Positions 10,786 to 25,335 of a stretch of 64,000 nucleotides of DNA are shown here, in pieces; within the stretch, counting starts at the first letter, position 1, and each line of letters starts with the position of its first letter. A model generated the notes under the pieces. That model was not told the origin of the DNA. It searched no databases and saw only the letters and a program-made list of their open reading frames with translations. The DNA is from Siphlonurus alternatus (lineage: Eukaryota; Arthropoda; Insecta; Ephemeroptera; Siphlonuridae): contig OX463780.1 in assembly GCA_949825025.1 (NCBI GenBank), positions 19,751,480 through 19,815,479 on the forward strand, read 5' to 3'. The translations under genes were made by a program, and so were the position numbers.

Positions 10786-11593
10786 TTTTTTAATATTTTA
10801 TACTTTAAAATAAATTGCACATAGGTCATTTTACTTTAGTATAGGAATAAAATCCTCTGAATATATTTGAGACAGATAAGTTTATAATTTTCAAATTTTC
10901 CCACCTAAATTTCCATTCTCTCTTGTAATCACGGCAGATCATCTTCTGTATGTAACGAAATATGTACAATTCGCATGAAAATGTTATCGGAAACAACCAC
11001 CAGGTGGCACGTCGGTCAAGCTTTGTCAAGTTGCGCTTTGCGTTATTCATTTTCTTACACTAAATAAAAATGGCTTCCACTTCCGTTTATTATTTAATTA
11101 ATTTGCTTACTATTTTATGACTATTTACAAAAGAACACAGAGAAAATGGGTTTTATAACTTGTATTTAAGAAATTTTACATCATAATAGATTTGACAGTT
11201 GTCACAAAATGGTCCCAGGCTCGAGTTTTCCACTCCGCGGGCGAGATTTTCCTCCTCCTTGGCATGCAAATCCAATGGGTGGGTCCAGGCCTGGCCAGCT
11301 GCAGGCTTGTTTCTGCTGTAACACGAAACAAAATAGCTATAAACATGCATATATCGGTAATTACTATATTAATAGGTTACACAGAATAGCCACAAGGGAA
11401 CGAAAAATTACATCCTGCAACAAAACTGATGAAAACGGGACATAAACAACGCCTAATGTCCCGATCTTTTGGTCATGTACTAACCTTTACTTCGTTCGTT
11501 CATATCAGGATGAATCCATCTCTTGTCTTCATTATATAGTGGTGATACAGTTCTTGCAGTCACAATAAAGGCTTATAAAAGTTACACACACAT

Positions 11594-11800
11594 TTATAAC
11601 TCTTCAATAAATAAAATATAAGAAATAATAATCGAGACGACGATAAGCGCCATTCCGCTGCCGTATTGAAGTCGCCATGTTTTTCCTAAGAAGCTGATAT
11701 TATAAAAAAACTTGAGAAAAAAATTGAAACTTCCTGAAACAACCGCTTGAGGGCCAAGAAAATACAAATATTTGGGCCGCTCGGGAACTTGCATCGCCAT
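11594..11800 (-). CDS. Candidate small membrane protein, divergent from TMEM94
   Basis: A 68-codon frame opens at 11800 in good context (AAGCATGGCGATG) and ends in a hydrophobic stretch, ALIVVSIIISYILF, that could be a membrane anchor. It lies about 180 bp from a CRE and points away from TMEM94, which fits a shared bidirectional promoter. No family was recognised. A second ATGGCG in another frame (near 11678) may only be a YY1-type promoter motif. Low confidence. Confidence 0.25.
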   Translation of the reverse strand: MAMQVPERPKYLYFLGPQAVVSGSFNFFLKFFYNISFLGKTWRLQYGSGMALIVVSIIISYILFIEEL

Positions 11801-11980
11801 GCTTGTAATTCATATTTTGACGTAATACCCTTTTTATTGGTTTAAATGACATATAGTATGTACAACAATTGTGATATTAGATATAATCTATCTTTAATTA
11901 CTTTTAATAAGTAGTAAATATTCATATTAAAGCTCTTTGCAAACAGTTCAGTTTCAATATGCTGGTATTGTACTTTTTAG

Positions 11981-12300
11981 TGACGTCACGATTCTCCGGA
12001 GATGGCGCGGAGATGGTCGGGAGATAACTTCTGAACGGTGTGTGTGATACTGTACAGCACTTGAAGCAATGTACTATAACTTCTATAGGACTATACTCTA
12101 ATCTAAATTTCTTGTGAATATTAGGAATTCTACCCACATGTCAACAATCAACAACCACCAAAGTGTTACGCCCCCTTCGAAGGTCGAAGGGTGGGTGGCA
12201 AGGAGAATACATAGGGAGTGGGAAGAGAGGGGGCGTGGCAGTCCTTGGTGGGTGGACTGGGTGGGAGGGGCACATTTACAGCTGATCAACAAAAATGAAG
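11981..12300. promoter_or_regulatory. TMEM94 promoter region
   Basis: A full CRE, TGACGTCA, lies at 11981-11988. A GC-box/KLF-like run follows between 12169 and 12270, including CCCCCTTCGAAGG and GGGGGCGTGGCAG. This is the only GC-rich patch just upstream of the first coding exon at 12359. The motifs are seen; the promoter role is inferred. Confidence 0.5.
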
Positions 12301-12358
12301 TCTTCGGATTTTGTGTGAACTGCTACACATTAATTTTCTATGAAATTGTGGTAATTAT

Positions 12359-15300
12359 ATGATGAAAAACATGCATAATAGTAAAAGAGAAACTTATTCA
12401 GGTTTACGAACCATTGATGCCCTAAGAATACTTCATGATGATATTCAATCTGTTGTAAATGTCCACGAAAAATCACTTCGCGAAAGGTATGCTATTTCAA
12501 ACTATACAGTACAGTATTATACTGTATGCTTTTATGCAGTCTATAAACCTTCTTTTACATATTTGAAAGAAAATATTTATTAAATAATTAAATTTGTTGA
12601 TTTATAGATCCCCATGGGCTCCTGGTGGCTGGCTACGAGATGCCTTTCACCTTTCCAGTCCACACACCACCCTTTGCTGGAGCTCTGGCATCGCGATGAT
12701 TGTCTGTGGTCTAGTCCTCATCTTGGCAGCATGTTTTCACGAAGACTCTCGGTAAGTTGGTTGCAATAATTAAAGTAATTAAGAACAGTACTGCAGTGGT
12801 GGTGCTGTGAAATTTGAGAAGGGGACAAATTACTGTCTTCTAGCTTCCTCAGGTTTATATAGCACTATCCGCTATCCGTGAAATAGATATATACTGTATG
12901 CATACTATATAATATATAGATATTTTAATTCTTATGAGACAATTAAGTTATTTGCAAAACATGATAAAAAAAGTGAGAAAAGTTTTTAAAAAATACAATA
13001 CAGTAATCCATGATAAAAACAACTCGTGAATTATAAATCAAGAAATAATGCTGATTATTTTCAAGTTAATTTATGTTTAGAACTATATAAAATATTTATT
13101 TGGACAGTACGTAACTGTGTTTCAAAAGTTAATAATTAGATTTCATTTTGACAGTTACAACGGAGCATTGATTCAAGGACTATTGGTTATCATCCTCGTA
13201 GCTGCAAATATTGCAATCGTAGCTTGGGATTCATGGCTACGACATATGGAGATTTCTCGAAGAGTACATGGACTTCTTACACATGTTAAAGGTATTTAAT
13301 CATGCATAGCAACAAAATAAACTATTAGATATTGACTGACAATATTTACAGGTTGCATAGAGCAATGTGATTGGAGAGCGGAGAACTACCCTCAGCTTTG
13401 TTCTCCGTACTCGCCATGCATTACGCTGCAGTGGACCATGCGAGATGGGCGGTTGGTGAACCTGCCCTGGGCCCTGCTAGTGAGAGGAGATCTCGTGGAG
13501 ATGAGGCCCGGCCAGCAGGCGCCGGCATACTGCATCCCGGCAGATGTGAGTCAAACCTCCTGTCTTCAAGTGTACAGCTATTTGCATATAAAAATGATGT
13601 TTTTTTTTGTTCACTCAACGTAAAGTGGGAATGGTGAATTTCATTTTGTGTGTCAATTACTGTCAAAATTGTAAATTAAGAAGATGAACCTTACGACAGA
13701 AAAATTATGATTAATTAATGTATTTCTGTGCTAAAAAGATTTTGATTTTTTTTTTAACACTGATTTATTATTTTCAACTGTTGTAATTAAAGTCATAGGT
13801 CGCACCGATACAGTCCTACAGTTTCTATTGTGTGTTTAGTGATGTGAATACGGAAGTGAAATAATTGTAGGAGTGTACAATGCTGGCAATATAATCATGC
13901 CATCAACTACAAAATTCCTATTCTTGGCATGATAGGGAGGTGAGGATGCGCCTGAGTTGCGAGCACGAGAGGTTTACTCGCCTCGTCTGAGAGACGGAGA
14001 GGAGGAGGAGGAATTGACGGCCCCCAAGGCGCGCACCCCGCTGCATAGCCGACGCTACGTGCTGCAGGAGACACCCTACCTGGCGAGTCTGCAGGAGGCC
14101 CTAGACAATGCTCTCTTCCGCCCTACCACCTACCACAACAAGATGAGGCACCTCCTTATGATCAATGTCTGCGAGCAAGTTACACTGCCCGTCATCCTGG
14201 TATGTTGGCTTAATTTAAAGAGCTATTGTTACAGTTGTTATGTGTGTAGTATTGTTGAAGTAAGTGTACTATTAATATGTTACTTATTCATTATTCATAT
14301 CATAAAATGTACACCTGTTAATTCATTTATCCATAAGTACAGTATGTTTTTTTCTTCCCCTCCCGAGTAGTGAAATTGACATGATGATATTTTTATTTTA
14401 TATTTACCACCCTACCCTTTGTTACTCCAACAAATTTACCAATGTTGCCAACCTGACTGTCTCAGGCGGTGGTAATCCTGATGGCGGTGCTCCGCTGGTC
14501 GTACCTTGGACCCTGGGTGGGAACTGGCCACTGGGCGGAGATGTTGCTGCTACAACCCGTGGCCGTGTGTCTACCGCTGCTGCCCCTTGTGTTCCCCGTG
14601 GCCTGGACTGCTCTCAACTGTCTTGGCATGGCGAGAATACAGGCCCTCTTCCACACCTCCACCGGTAGTCAGGTACGTCCGATCAACTTGAAGGATGTAG
14701 TACATTGATTACATGTACAGAGTGGAGTACTCGTGAGCCTAGTAGATTCATTTCATGATGACCATAAGATTGATTTTTAAAAATATTACAGTATCAGAAA
14801 ATGTCATCTACATAACTGAAAATATTCATGACTTATTATTTTGCATAAAGTTTTGTTGCTATGTGCTTTCTTCTAGTAGTTTTTTTAGTTAGAATTTTTT
14901 AAAGGTTTTAAAAAAACTACCCTTCTTAAAAATTCAAGGATATTCAGAATGTTCCACAAATATTATCTCTTAAGGAATGAGTACCTTAATGATGTTATTC
15001 CTAGACTGGGAAAAATCTGACATGAATGACAACTTATGAGATCCATAAGTTGTAGGTACAGTACTGTAATATTTTTCACATTACAATAAAAACAAATCAT
15101 GCAAGTTATCCACCCACTTGCTTCTCTGCAAAACAAATTTCAATTTCTTTTTGTCTTTGTTTTTTCATCCCCTATATTAATTAGCTAAATGTACCCTAAA
15201 TTTCAGTGTGGTAGCTTAATTGTTATGATTTGTATTTAAACTTAAATTTAGATATCAAATAAAACATCCCTTTTTCAAAAATCCATATAACTATCTACAA

Positions 15301-18300
15301 CAGTAGGATAAAAATAATATGTAATATGTAGTAAGAACACACAGCATCTATTACAAATTAAAATTGTTGTAAAATCTTTCTCTCTCCTAATTTTATTTCA
15401 ATAATTATTAACTTTTGTTCTTCTATTTCTTTTTTTCTCTTTTAGCCTCCAAATTTAGAATGGAAAATGGAAATATCAACCCACAGCCCGTCAGGGGTTG
15501 GTGACCTTTCTTAACAAAACATACACAAATTAATGGCTTTGCTTCATTAAACATTTAAACCTCTATAGTGGAGTGCATTGGCGTGATTTTAGAGCAATAA
15601 TATCATTTGCATTGAAGGAGTTAACTTAGAAAGTTCAATATATTCATTTCTATACATTTTTAAGGATAACCTGGTTGCTGCATCAACCTTCTATGATGAC
15701 TCTTTTCATAACTTAAAATCAAAACACTGCACATTATTGAACATATGCATGCAATCTCTTGCACTATATTCCAATTGGTAATGTTAAACTAATAGTTTGT
15801 ATTTTCCTATTTTGATTCTTATACCCTTTTAACAAGTCTAACCTGCTAAATCCTATTTCCTCTTTCATAAAGGTAAATATGTTTTTATTTGTATTATGAT
15901 TTTTATTTAAATTTGGTTTGTTTAAACATAAGACCATTTAAGGCATTCTTGACTGACATGCTCTACAACAGTATCAGTATTTAAATATTACTCTTTTTTT
16001 TAAATAATTATTTTCTTTTTACTACTTATCTGAAAATTTTATAATCTACTATTTTGAGACTTTTTATGCACTACTTTTGTAAATACAGTATGCCTTCTTT
16101 TTTTACAATTTCAACTATTTTGTCTCTTTGAAGAATGCTTTTTTTTTTCACTGATGACATTCTACTCTAGGTTGCATCAGATCCATTTGAGGATTCCGAT
16201 GATCAGTCTCAGCCCAATGTCAGCTGGAGAGAGCTGTGGCCACTCTTTCTGGACTTCATGCGAGGCAACAGTGCCATCCCGTGTCGCTCTGCCAACCTGC
16301 TACATGTATTGGGGTCTGTCACGGTACGTAAGCATACTCCAAACTTGGCTCGTTTTTTTTCTTACCACTGATGTTTAAAATACTGTAAACCTTTAAAAAA
16401 AATAATACATAATTATTTGTGTAAATGTTATAGCAACCATTATATAAAAAGATTACTAACTATTTTTATGTTAACTTCTGTATTGTTATTAATAATTTTT
16501 CAGGCTCTATGCTGTGTGGACAAGAAGGGTATATTGTCTTGGCCAAACCCGACCGCGGAGAAGGTATTTTTCCTCAGGAGCTCTGGACCGGCCTCATGCT
16601 CATCTAGGTAAATTTGACCAAATTGATCCGAGTATTGCTGTAGTACTTTGTCTCCATAAACTTACGTAATATAAATTGTTCTGACCTCAGCATGGACAGT
16701 TTCAAGAACAGCCAGGAAGATTCCAAGAGTGAATTGCAGACGGATGGCAATGAGGCTGATGGAGAATATAATACAGAGGACGACAAAATGAATGACACTC
16801 AAGAAGGTATTCACTCCTTAATTTCATGTAATTTCATTTCATTGAAGCTAGTACTCTTAAATTGTGTTAGGATGTTCTTACAAAATTAACAAAAAATACT
16901 GCTTTTTTCCAAATTATATTTCACATGGGAAGAAGTTACTTGTTAACATTTTCTGCTTATTTTGCATTTTGAATTATTGCAACAACACTTTGGCTAATGT
17001 ATATTAGACATTAAACAAATATTTATTTATACTTTGCTTTATACCACCATTAATACTCGTAGACCTAGAACATTTCTGCCAATAAATTTACTGCATTAAA
17101 TATTTCTAAAACTGTAAATGACCAACTAGAAATTTAAAACTGTACAGTTTTGCTGTTTTTATTTCTTCTTTTGTAAGAGGCACAATATGGGGGTAGAAAT
17201 AGGACCTTACTCTTTTTATTACAGTTTTTTTTAATTGTAAAACAAAATACACACAAAAGATTTAAACAGTGTTTACATGTATTGTTTATTTCTTTGTTTA
17301 TCCCCCTCATCCATCAATCAGTCAATCATAAATTTATTAATTGAAAACCTCGTTAAAATCATTGCCACTAAGGTAAAATGTCTTCTTTTTTTGCAGAACC
17401 TTCTTCGAGTTCTCCACAGACGGTGGCTGAAGTGCTGGACCTGACACACGACCATGCAAGTCCATTCAGACTTCAGTTTGATGACCCTGGCTGGCGTAAG
17501 CACCTGAGCTCTCTGAAGCCTCTGGGGTTGTCCATCCTGTTGAACACCTGTAATATGTCCACGCAAGAAAACTACACCCAGTTCTGCTCCCACGTGACTT
17601 GCGAGGCCATGCACAGCGAGCACTTGGTGCCTGTCACCAACCGCAGGTACTTTTGCAGCCTCGGACCTATACTTGCCACAAATTAACTTGTCAAACTGAG
17701 AATAAAGCTACTTAGACTCTGTGGCTTATGCAATTTCTTTTCAAAAATTAAAATTTGGTAGCTTTATTTCAGTTTTCAGTTTCAATAGAACATAATTTTT
17801 TATGCTGCTGAGTAGTGACTTAAAAACTTGTTTCAACGTTTCACCAAGCTGAATTGTGGCGATAATAGTTTATGAGAAAGCATTCTTTTTGTTTCTGCAG
17901 ATTTTTATTTTTATTTCTTTTTTTATACAATCAAAATCAAAATAAACACTTTTATTGCAACAGGAATGAATTGAAAAATATATTTTCAATTAGCAAAGTT
18001 GATTTTTATAATAAATTTGTGGTATGTAATTACTTGTCAATAATCTTGCTTTTTTTTTTTAACAAATTCGTTGCTTTTGCACAGGGTGCATTTAATTTGA
18101 ATGTAAGAATTTATTATTATTTTTTTGGTACTTGGCTTTATTTTGATAAAATAGAATCATACTAATAAAACTACATATATATCCTGTTCTAAAATCATAA
18201 TCATTTCAGCCATAAAATTACAGTTGTTATTTTTTTTTTATTTATTTGTTTATTTATTTATTTTTTCCCTCAACCAATTATTTTTGTTACTTTATTAATT

Positions 18301-21050
18301 ATATTTTATTTTTCAATTTATGTTCTATTAAAACTAAATTTAGTGCATTATTAGAACTCGAACTGTAGTATATATTAATTAGGAGAAAGAACAGAAGAAA
18401 ACAGGTAGTACTGTTAGGTAGCTAGACGTAGAACTGTGTTAAGAGGTTCGACTGCTCTAGGCACCTGAGAAGTGTTGGCGAGATGGCCGTTCTACCTGGA
18501 ACCAACAAGTAAATATGACAGCCTTTCTTTCTGGGCTGCTAAAACTCTCGGGCTACTGCAAACATGCTTTCTTAATAATATCTTCTCTGGGACGTTTAGC
18601 TATACATGTAAAGGTGATGGAGTGTAGATGGAGTTGCATTTACCTACTTTAGAAAAATAAGAAAACCTTTTTAAATTTTATTTTTTTAAATAAAACCATT
18701 ATACACTGCATCACTGAGTGGACTCGGAGACCCTACAGAGACCTCCGTGACATATGGCCAGGGATTTGATCAGAATTTAGCTGTTTCTGAGAGTGGCGGC
18801 GCTGCTAAATGTTCTTGCTGGCTGAAATTGCCCGAGCAGCCAGCGAGAACCGGGCCGTGCCGCTGCGATTCAGTGGCGCTGCCACTCTCAGAAGCAGCGA
18901 AGCTCAGCCCAGGTAAATCAAATTCCTGGCCATATGACACGGAGGTCTCTGCAGGGTCTCTGGAGTGGACTCATCAGTCGACTGATCAGGCTTATATTTG
19001 TATATAATTTTTAAAGGCATTTTTCCTTTTCTGTTTTATTTAATTTTTATAGTATGAAATAATATATTTAAAAATATTTTTACTAATATTATTAATATTT
19101 TCTTGTTTGAAGTGTCATATTAAACTTATATTAATGTAACAACTAACTATTTAAACAACCATCCGTTTTAATAATGATCAATCAATCTTCGACTTGTTAT
19201 TGAAATACCTGTGCTAGCATTAATTCACTATCAGTGTGATTTGTTAACTGCAAATTTGGAATGGGAACTTGAAACCTTGATGTTATAACATTTTAAACTT
19301 ATTTGTTTAGTTTAAGAAAAAAAATTTGTTAAAATTATGTGTTACTTCCCCTAACAAATTCAGTATAATTATTATTTAATATGTAAATAACATAATAAAT
19401 ACATAGTATTATAAATCCAGGTCTGGTAGAACAGCATTTTGTTGATCATGTGTGATGCTATTATGTACAGTCAGTAATTTTGGCTTCATTTTGTTCCTTA
19501 TATCTTCCATGGTGGTTTTCAGAATACATGGGTAAGTTCAGCATGATAGTTGTATGTTTTGTGCAGCAAGGAATGTTCTGTGCCATTTACAGCCTCCCGG
19601 ATACAAGTGCTAGTAAATGCAATGTACCACGGAATAAAAATTATTTTTAAAAATTTACTATAAGTGTAGTTATTCAGTAACAATTTAACATTTAGGATAC
19701 ATTCAAATGTTATATGTTTTGTTCGCCAAATTTTAAATATCTCAAGTTTATGTACTTTGTGCTTAGATGTGTTTGTTACTGGGAAAATTATTATGTATTA
19801 TTTCTGTTTATGTGGTTTGTAAGTTTCTCACTTCACTAGCTATTTTTATTGAGTAGTAATTTTATTTTAGATTTCATGACTAAATATTATAGGTCTTGCA
19901 GATACTTTGTCATATTATAAAAATATGCTTATTATCATTTCTATTGATAGGAGATTTTTATAATTTAGCATATAAATCACATATTGTTTATTCACTCACC
20001 ACCATTTGAAGCATTGTTAGATTATTATATCTCGCTCATGTCTGTGCATTCACTGGGTGATGGCGGCTGCTTCTAATTAATGTTATGGCTTGGCGCAAAT
20101 TGCACCTCTGCTTTTGGTGCTTGCTTCTCCATCTAAAGATATTCGTCCGAGAACTAATTTGATCCTATGTTCTTCCCAGGTGTTTGTGTGAGCTAGCCAA
20201 GCAAATTGGCTTCGTGGAACAAGCACAGGATGTCTTCAAACTTGAACAGCAGCTCTCTACCTTCCGCCATGTTGTAAGTAAAGTCTATTAAGCATAATTT
20301 ACCAGTGGCGTAGTTAGAGTAAAAATTTGAGGGGGAGGGAATGGGGTCAAAATTGACCCATGCACATAAAATTGCCCATGTATTTTTCTATACCGATACT
20401 GTAGCAATTTGGCGAGGATCTCTTTCCTCCTCCTCCTTTGCTTATGCCACTTTGTTATACCTAGAAATTCAAAATATTTTTCTCTTGTAGAAAGTTCCCT
20501 GCCTATAAATTCGTGTCATTGACTTCCACAGCAGCCAGAGATGGTCCGTCGAGACATCAAGTTTGCTCGTTCGCTGTCACTGGCCAAGCTTAAGTTCCCA
20601 TTCCCACACATGGTGGCAGTGGTGGTGAGAGACAAGCACAGCGGCGCCCTGCAGCTGCTCTCTCAGGGCACCGCGGACATCATCCTCGACTCTTGTGAGG
20701 AATTCTGGGACGGCAGGGACCTCTGTCCGCTCTCACCAGAGGATAGGTCAGTCACTTAGAACTCATTTGTTTGGAGGAGATGGTATAGTTAGGTGATGAT
20801 AAGTTTAGCAGTAATCTTAAGGGACTATATCTAGCACAGCACTTGATTTTATAGTCTTTTAATTGAATAAAGTGACAATTTTTTTAAGGTATTTCAAACG
20901 TTGAATTGTGAATTATCTATACAGTATGTTATGTTTTGGGAGACCTGAAGAAAACTGTCCACAGTTAGTACTGCGTGTTCTTTTCTTATTTGTTTATTCA
21001 TGTGTAACAACATACATAAGACATAAAACTAAGACAGTAAACCCCAAAAG

Positions 21051-21085
<35 letters not shown>

Positions 21086-24000
21086 GGGAATGTTACTTGC
21101 AATTCAACCTGTAGTTCTATTACATATTACCATTGCACAATATTATTGTAGCCACGTACTAGGAAGTAACACCTCCAAAACGTTTTAAGCAGACACTTAA
21201 TTCCAATGACTTTTACGCACCTTTTCTGTAGGTGAGTCACTTATTTAGAGCAATAGCAACTTGAACATATCACACAACATATAACTATAGCTAATTAATA
21301 TTAGAATTATTATTATTATTAGTAACTCCTGTATATATATCTACGTTTTCATATTTCTCAAAAAATAATAAAAATTATTACAAATAAATATATAAATATT
21401 ATAATGTGTTTTCTCAATTTTATGGTATCTTCCAGGATCTTACGGTAACTTTTGCACGTTTCCTCTATTTGTAATGTTACAGTACTTTTGTTACAGCATC
21501 TCTCGATCATTTATGAAACACACACCCCCTTAACATACAATACCACATATTTTATATATTTTTTTTCGTACAATAGTGATTCTTGTGTAGATATAACTTT
21601 TTAAAATCAAAATTTTATACAATTTATGAATTTTTATTTTTTGGTTTGCCCACTATTTTTGCTTCACCAGCTTTACAAAATTACTCTATTGATGATAACC
21701 AAAGTCAATATTAGCAATGTCTTATGATAATTTTTTAGTCAAGAAAATGTTGTTTTGCATGTTTTACTGAATACTGTCATCACAGAATGTAAGTTCATAA
21801 AACAAATTTGATATAACTCATAATAGAAATCAAGGTTCAATCAAATTTTGTTGGACATTAACAATATGCTGGTCCATGCTATGTAAATGGTAATGATTTA
21901 TACACACCAACATACACTCTACATTTTCTTGTCTGGAAACTTAAAAACTTTCTTCTTGTATGGATGCTGCCATGGCTGACCACATTGACACATTTATGCT
22001 CTGATGACAACTAAACACTCTGCTTCCTGCTTGTTATTTACTGACTGTAACAACTCGTGCGTTAACAAAGTTGTCCGACTGTTGCAGGAGGAAGGTCCAG
22101 GATTTCTACCAACGTACCAGCCTCACTGCCTACTGCACGGCATTTGCATACCGTCCTCTGTCGAGTTCCCCCACCGTGCAATTGTCCCGCATGTACCTTG
22201 AGCTTCCTGCAGACAGCAAGCAGCTGTACTCTCTGCAGTCCCAGCGTACATCAACCTCCTTGGACAACGTGTCCAACCAGTCACGGCCACAGAGAGAAAA
22301 GTCGGAGGATTCCTTTACCAGCAAGACGGGAGTGAGTTACCTCGGAATTCAAAGAAATTAGATGCTTATTTTTAATAGGGTTTTATTATCCTTCTTTTTG
22401 AATAAATATAACATATAAAGTACTTAATGTGCTTGCCTTTAAAAATTTCTCACACCAGTTGTTAATAGCGTAAATATATATGTATGAAAAAATCAAAGCT
22501 GTTGCCAAAGGATATTCTATAATACAGGGTGACGACTTAAAATTTAAAAATTAAAAAATAAAAAGTTTCTACTGAGTAATTTAACTTTTTTTTTTTTTTT
22601 TTTTTATTGGTCATATTTCAATTTACAAGATCAGCCAAGGTTATTAAATATAACCTTATTGGCCGATACAAAATACATAAATAATTTTTCTTCAAGACCC
22701 TTAATATAGTTATTGTTGAATTTAAACACATTGTTCCCCTTACAAAATAGATTTAAAAAAAAAATATGAATTAATTGAAAATTGAATTGAACGACATTTT
22801 TTTTCTATGTCAGAGTACAATAATAATATATTTAATCATATATGTTTTTTTTTTTTTTTTTCTTAAGAAATAACAAAACTGAAAATTACATATTTTGAAA
22901 AGATTGTCCTAAAGCTCTAATACATTGTCATATTTATCATATTTACTAGAAAGACAATACTTAATAAGTCCAAAACAAGCATAATATATATAAAAACAGA
23001 ACAAAATGAAACAATACACATCTTCTTTGATGTCCATTACCTGAAACAAAATGACTTTAGTATTTTTGTAAAACAAAATAAAACATAGCACTACCCCCAA
23101 AATAATATCTGATGCCTTTAATTGAAAAGTTATATATTTTTATATTTATTCAAATATTATGTTATGAATTTTAATATATGCTTTTATTTATTATATTATT
23201 TTTTCATGGTTTTATGGAATACTTTTTACTCTCATAATATATTCAAATAATTCTTATACAAAACTTTTATCCCCAATCAAAGTTAAATTTTTTTTTTAAA
23301 TAATAATGAAGTGAAATAATAGTAATTTGTAATTTGAATCAAATTATGAAAATATGATTTTAATTTGACAAAAAAATAAAAAAACAGACTGAAAAATTTG
23401 TATATTAATTGCTAACTCGTAGATCTGAAACTGAAACAAAGAATACATAATATAATTATAAGTGAAACATACCCATAATAATCTAAAATTTACAATTATA
23501 ATCATGAAGTGTAATAGTTGTAATTATACAAAATTAATGAAATATATTTAATATAATTTTTACCGAATTGTTGACAGCAACCATTTTTTTATTTCAAATT
23601 TGACTTTATTTTTTGTGTCCACTATCTGTGTAATTTTTCAACTGCAAAATCCCAGTCTTTTATTTTTATGTCTGTGTTATCTATGCCTATGTCTAATTTT
23701 ATGCACATTATTTGTGTTTAATAAAAAACTTATATAAATCCAGGCTAAAATGCAATATGTATGTAATTGTAATATTTTTGGTTAATTAATTTTGCTATTT
23801 TTGTTTTAATTTCATCTCCTGTGAATATTGTGATTGCAAAGAAAAATTGGCTGCATTGCAGCTTGTAAAAGATTAAAATGCATACATTTTTTAAAAACTC
23901 TAGTTATACTCCCTGTCAGATTTTCAAGCTTGCAATTTAATGAGAAAGTTTAATTTAATGTATGTAAATTTGGTGTCACCATTATTTTATTCTGCAGGTA

Positions 24001-25298
24001 TCTGACGTGGATGGTTGTTTTGAGCTCCAGTGCAACCAGGTTTTTGTGGGGATGGTAACAATGCAGTACCAGGCGCAGACTGACATGGTAAGTGATGACC
24101 TTCGCCCTAGAATGCAATGTGTGACTGCTTGCTGGTCCAGGTCCAGCTGATCGAGCAGCTGGAGAGAGCCTGCATCCGCTTTGTGCACTTCAGCAAGGAG
24201 AACGAGCTCCGATCCCGTGTGTTCTCAGAGAAGATGGGTCTCGAGAGCGGCTGGAACTGCCACATCTCGCTGCTGAGCGAGCGAAACAGGTAACCTCCAG
24301 ACATCAAGGGCCTCAAGATGGAGAACTGTGGTAGCAGACTAGTCAGACAAAATCAACTTGTTTTTTGGTAATCAAGAAATAGAAAATTGAATAGAACAAA
24401 TCTTTAAAGAATAATTAGCTTCTAAAATAACTTATATTAGAAAGTATAGCCCATAGGGATGTTTTAATAGAGATGTTAGCACAACTCTATAGTTTAGACA
24501 CAAACAATAAAATTGCTCGCAAGTGCCAGTAATGGGCATTTTCCAGTGTTATATAATTAGTTAATGCCAAAACTACATTATTGACTTGTCTAGCCATTAT
24601 TGTAAATTCTCCTTTGATATTTGCAAAAGATAACATACCCAATTTGCTTTAGTTATTACAAATATCAAAGAAGAATTAAGTCTGCTTATAGTTCTGTAAT
24701 ATCAAACTTTAAGACTCTTTGATATTAGAAGCTGACATAATCTCCCTCAGGCAAAGTTAATTTGCATCAAATAGTCAAGGAGGCATGTTGTGTTTGTGCT
24801 TGCTGATGCTTGGCTTTGTCGCCACAGTTCGGAAAGCGGGAACTCTGGTAGTTGGCACGCTTCCATCCCCGGGGCTGCCTCCTTGCAGCCGCCCCCTGGT
24901 GCTGCCCCTAGAGACTCCTCACACACCAGCCTTCCCCGCTACGCCCCCACCCCCCCTCGTAAACGACATGAATCTGCAGTCGAGGAAACAGAAAGCCTCA
25001 TTAGAGAAAGGCAAGCTTTTTAAAAAATATTAGTTGCAATAGTTTACTTTTTTTTGTAAAAAGATAATATTGTGATTTCAATTGTTTTTTTTTTCTTTCT
25101 CAGGCCTCTTGCAGAAGAAACAAAAAATATTAGTTTTTCAGCTCCTAGTGCCATTAACCTCGATTTCTCTCAGGTTAAATTTGAACAGGATGACCTCATA
25201 AACAGGTATGAATGAACAGAATATTTTTTTTTTTTTCTAATTCTGTCCACAGAAAAAACAAAACATTAAGTAGCGTTTTATTTTGCAACTATTTTTCT

Positions 25299-25335
<37 letters not shown>

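Noticed and set aside
10826..11050. 74-codon minus-strand frame starting MNNAKRNLTK
   Set aside because: No recognisable domain, splice partner or promoter; directly follows the satellite edge.
11153..11315. Minus-strand terminal exon (RNKPAAGQAWTHPLDLHAKE onward)
   Set aside because: An acceptor is present, but no partner exon with matching phase and a good donor was found; composition alone is not enough.
12114..12362. Open frame upstream of TMEM94 as its true N-terminus
   Set aside because: It begins at a non-ATG codon, is GC-box promoter sequence, and is in a different frame from the conserved N-terminal exon.
15446..15500. Extra TMEM94 exon after a strong acceptor (TTTTTTCTCTTTTAG)
   Set aside because: The segment after it has no donor that keeps phase 0 between exons 14466-14672 and 16171-16323, which join directly in frame.
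18417..18460. tRNA-like B box GGTTCGACTGC as a SINE head
   Set aside because: Spacing to any A-box-like sequence (about 30 bp) is too short for a tRNA, and no tail was found.
18747..19007. 86-codon frame in a TMEM94 intron
   Set aside because: It is contained in the GC-rich foldback element, whose base composition explains the lack of stops.
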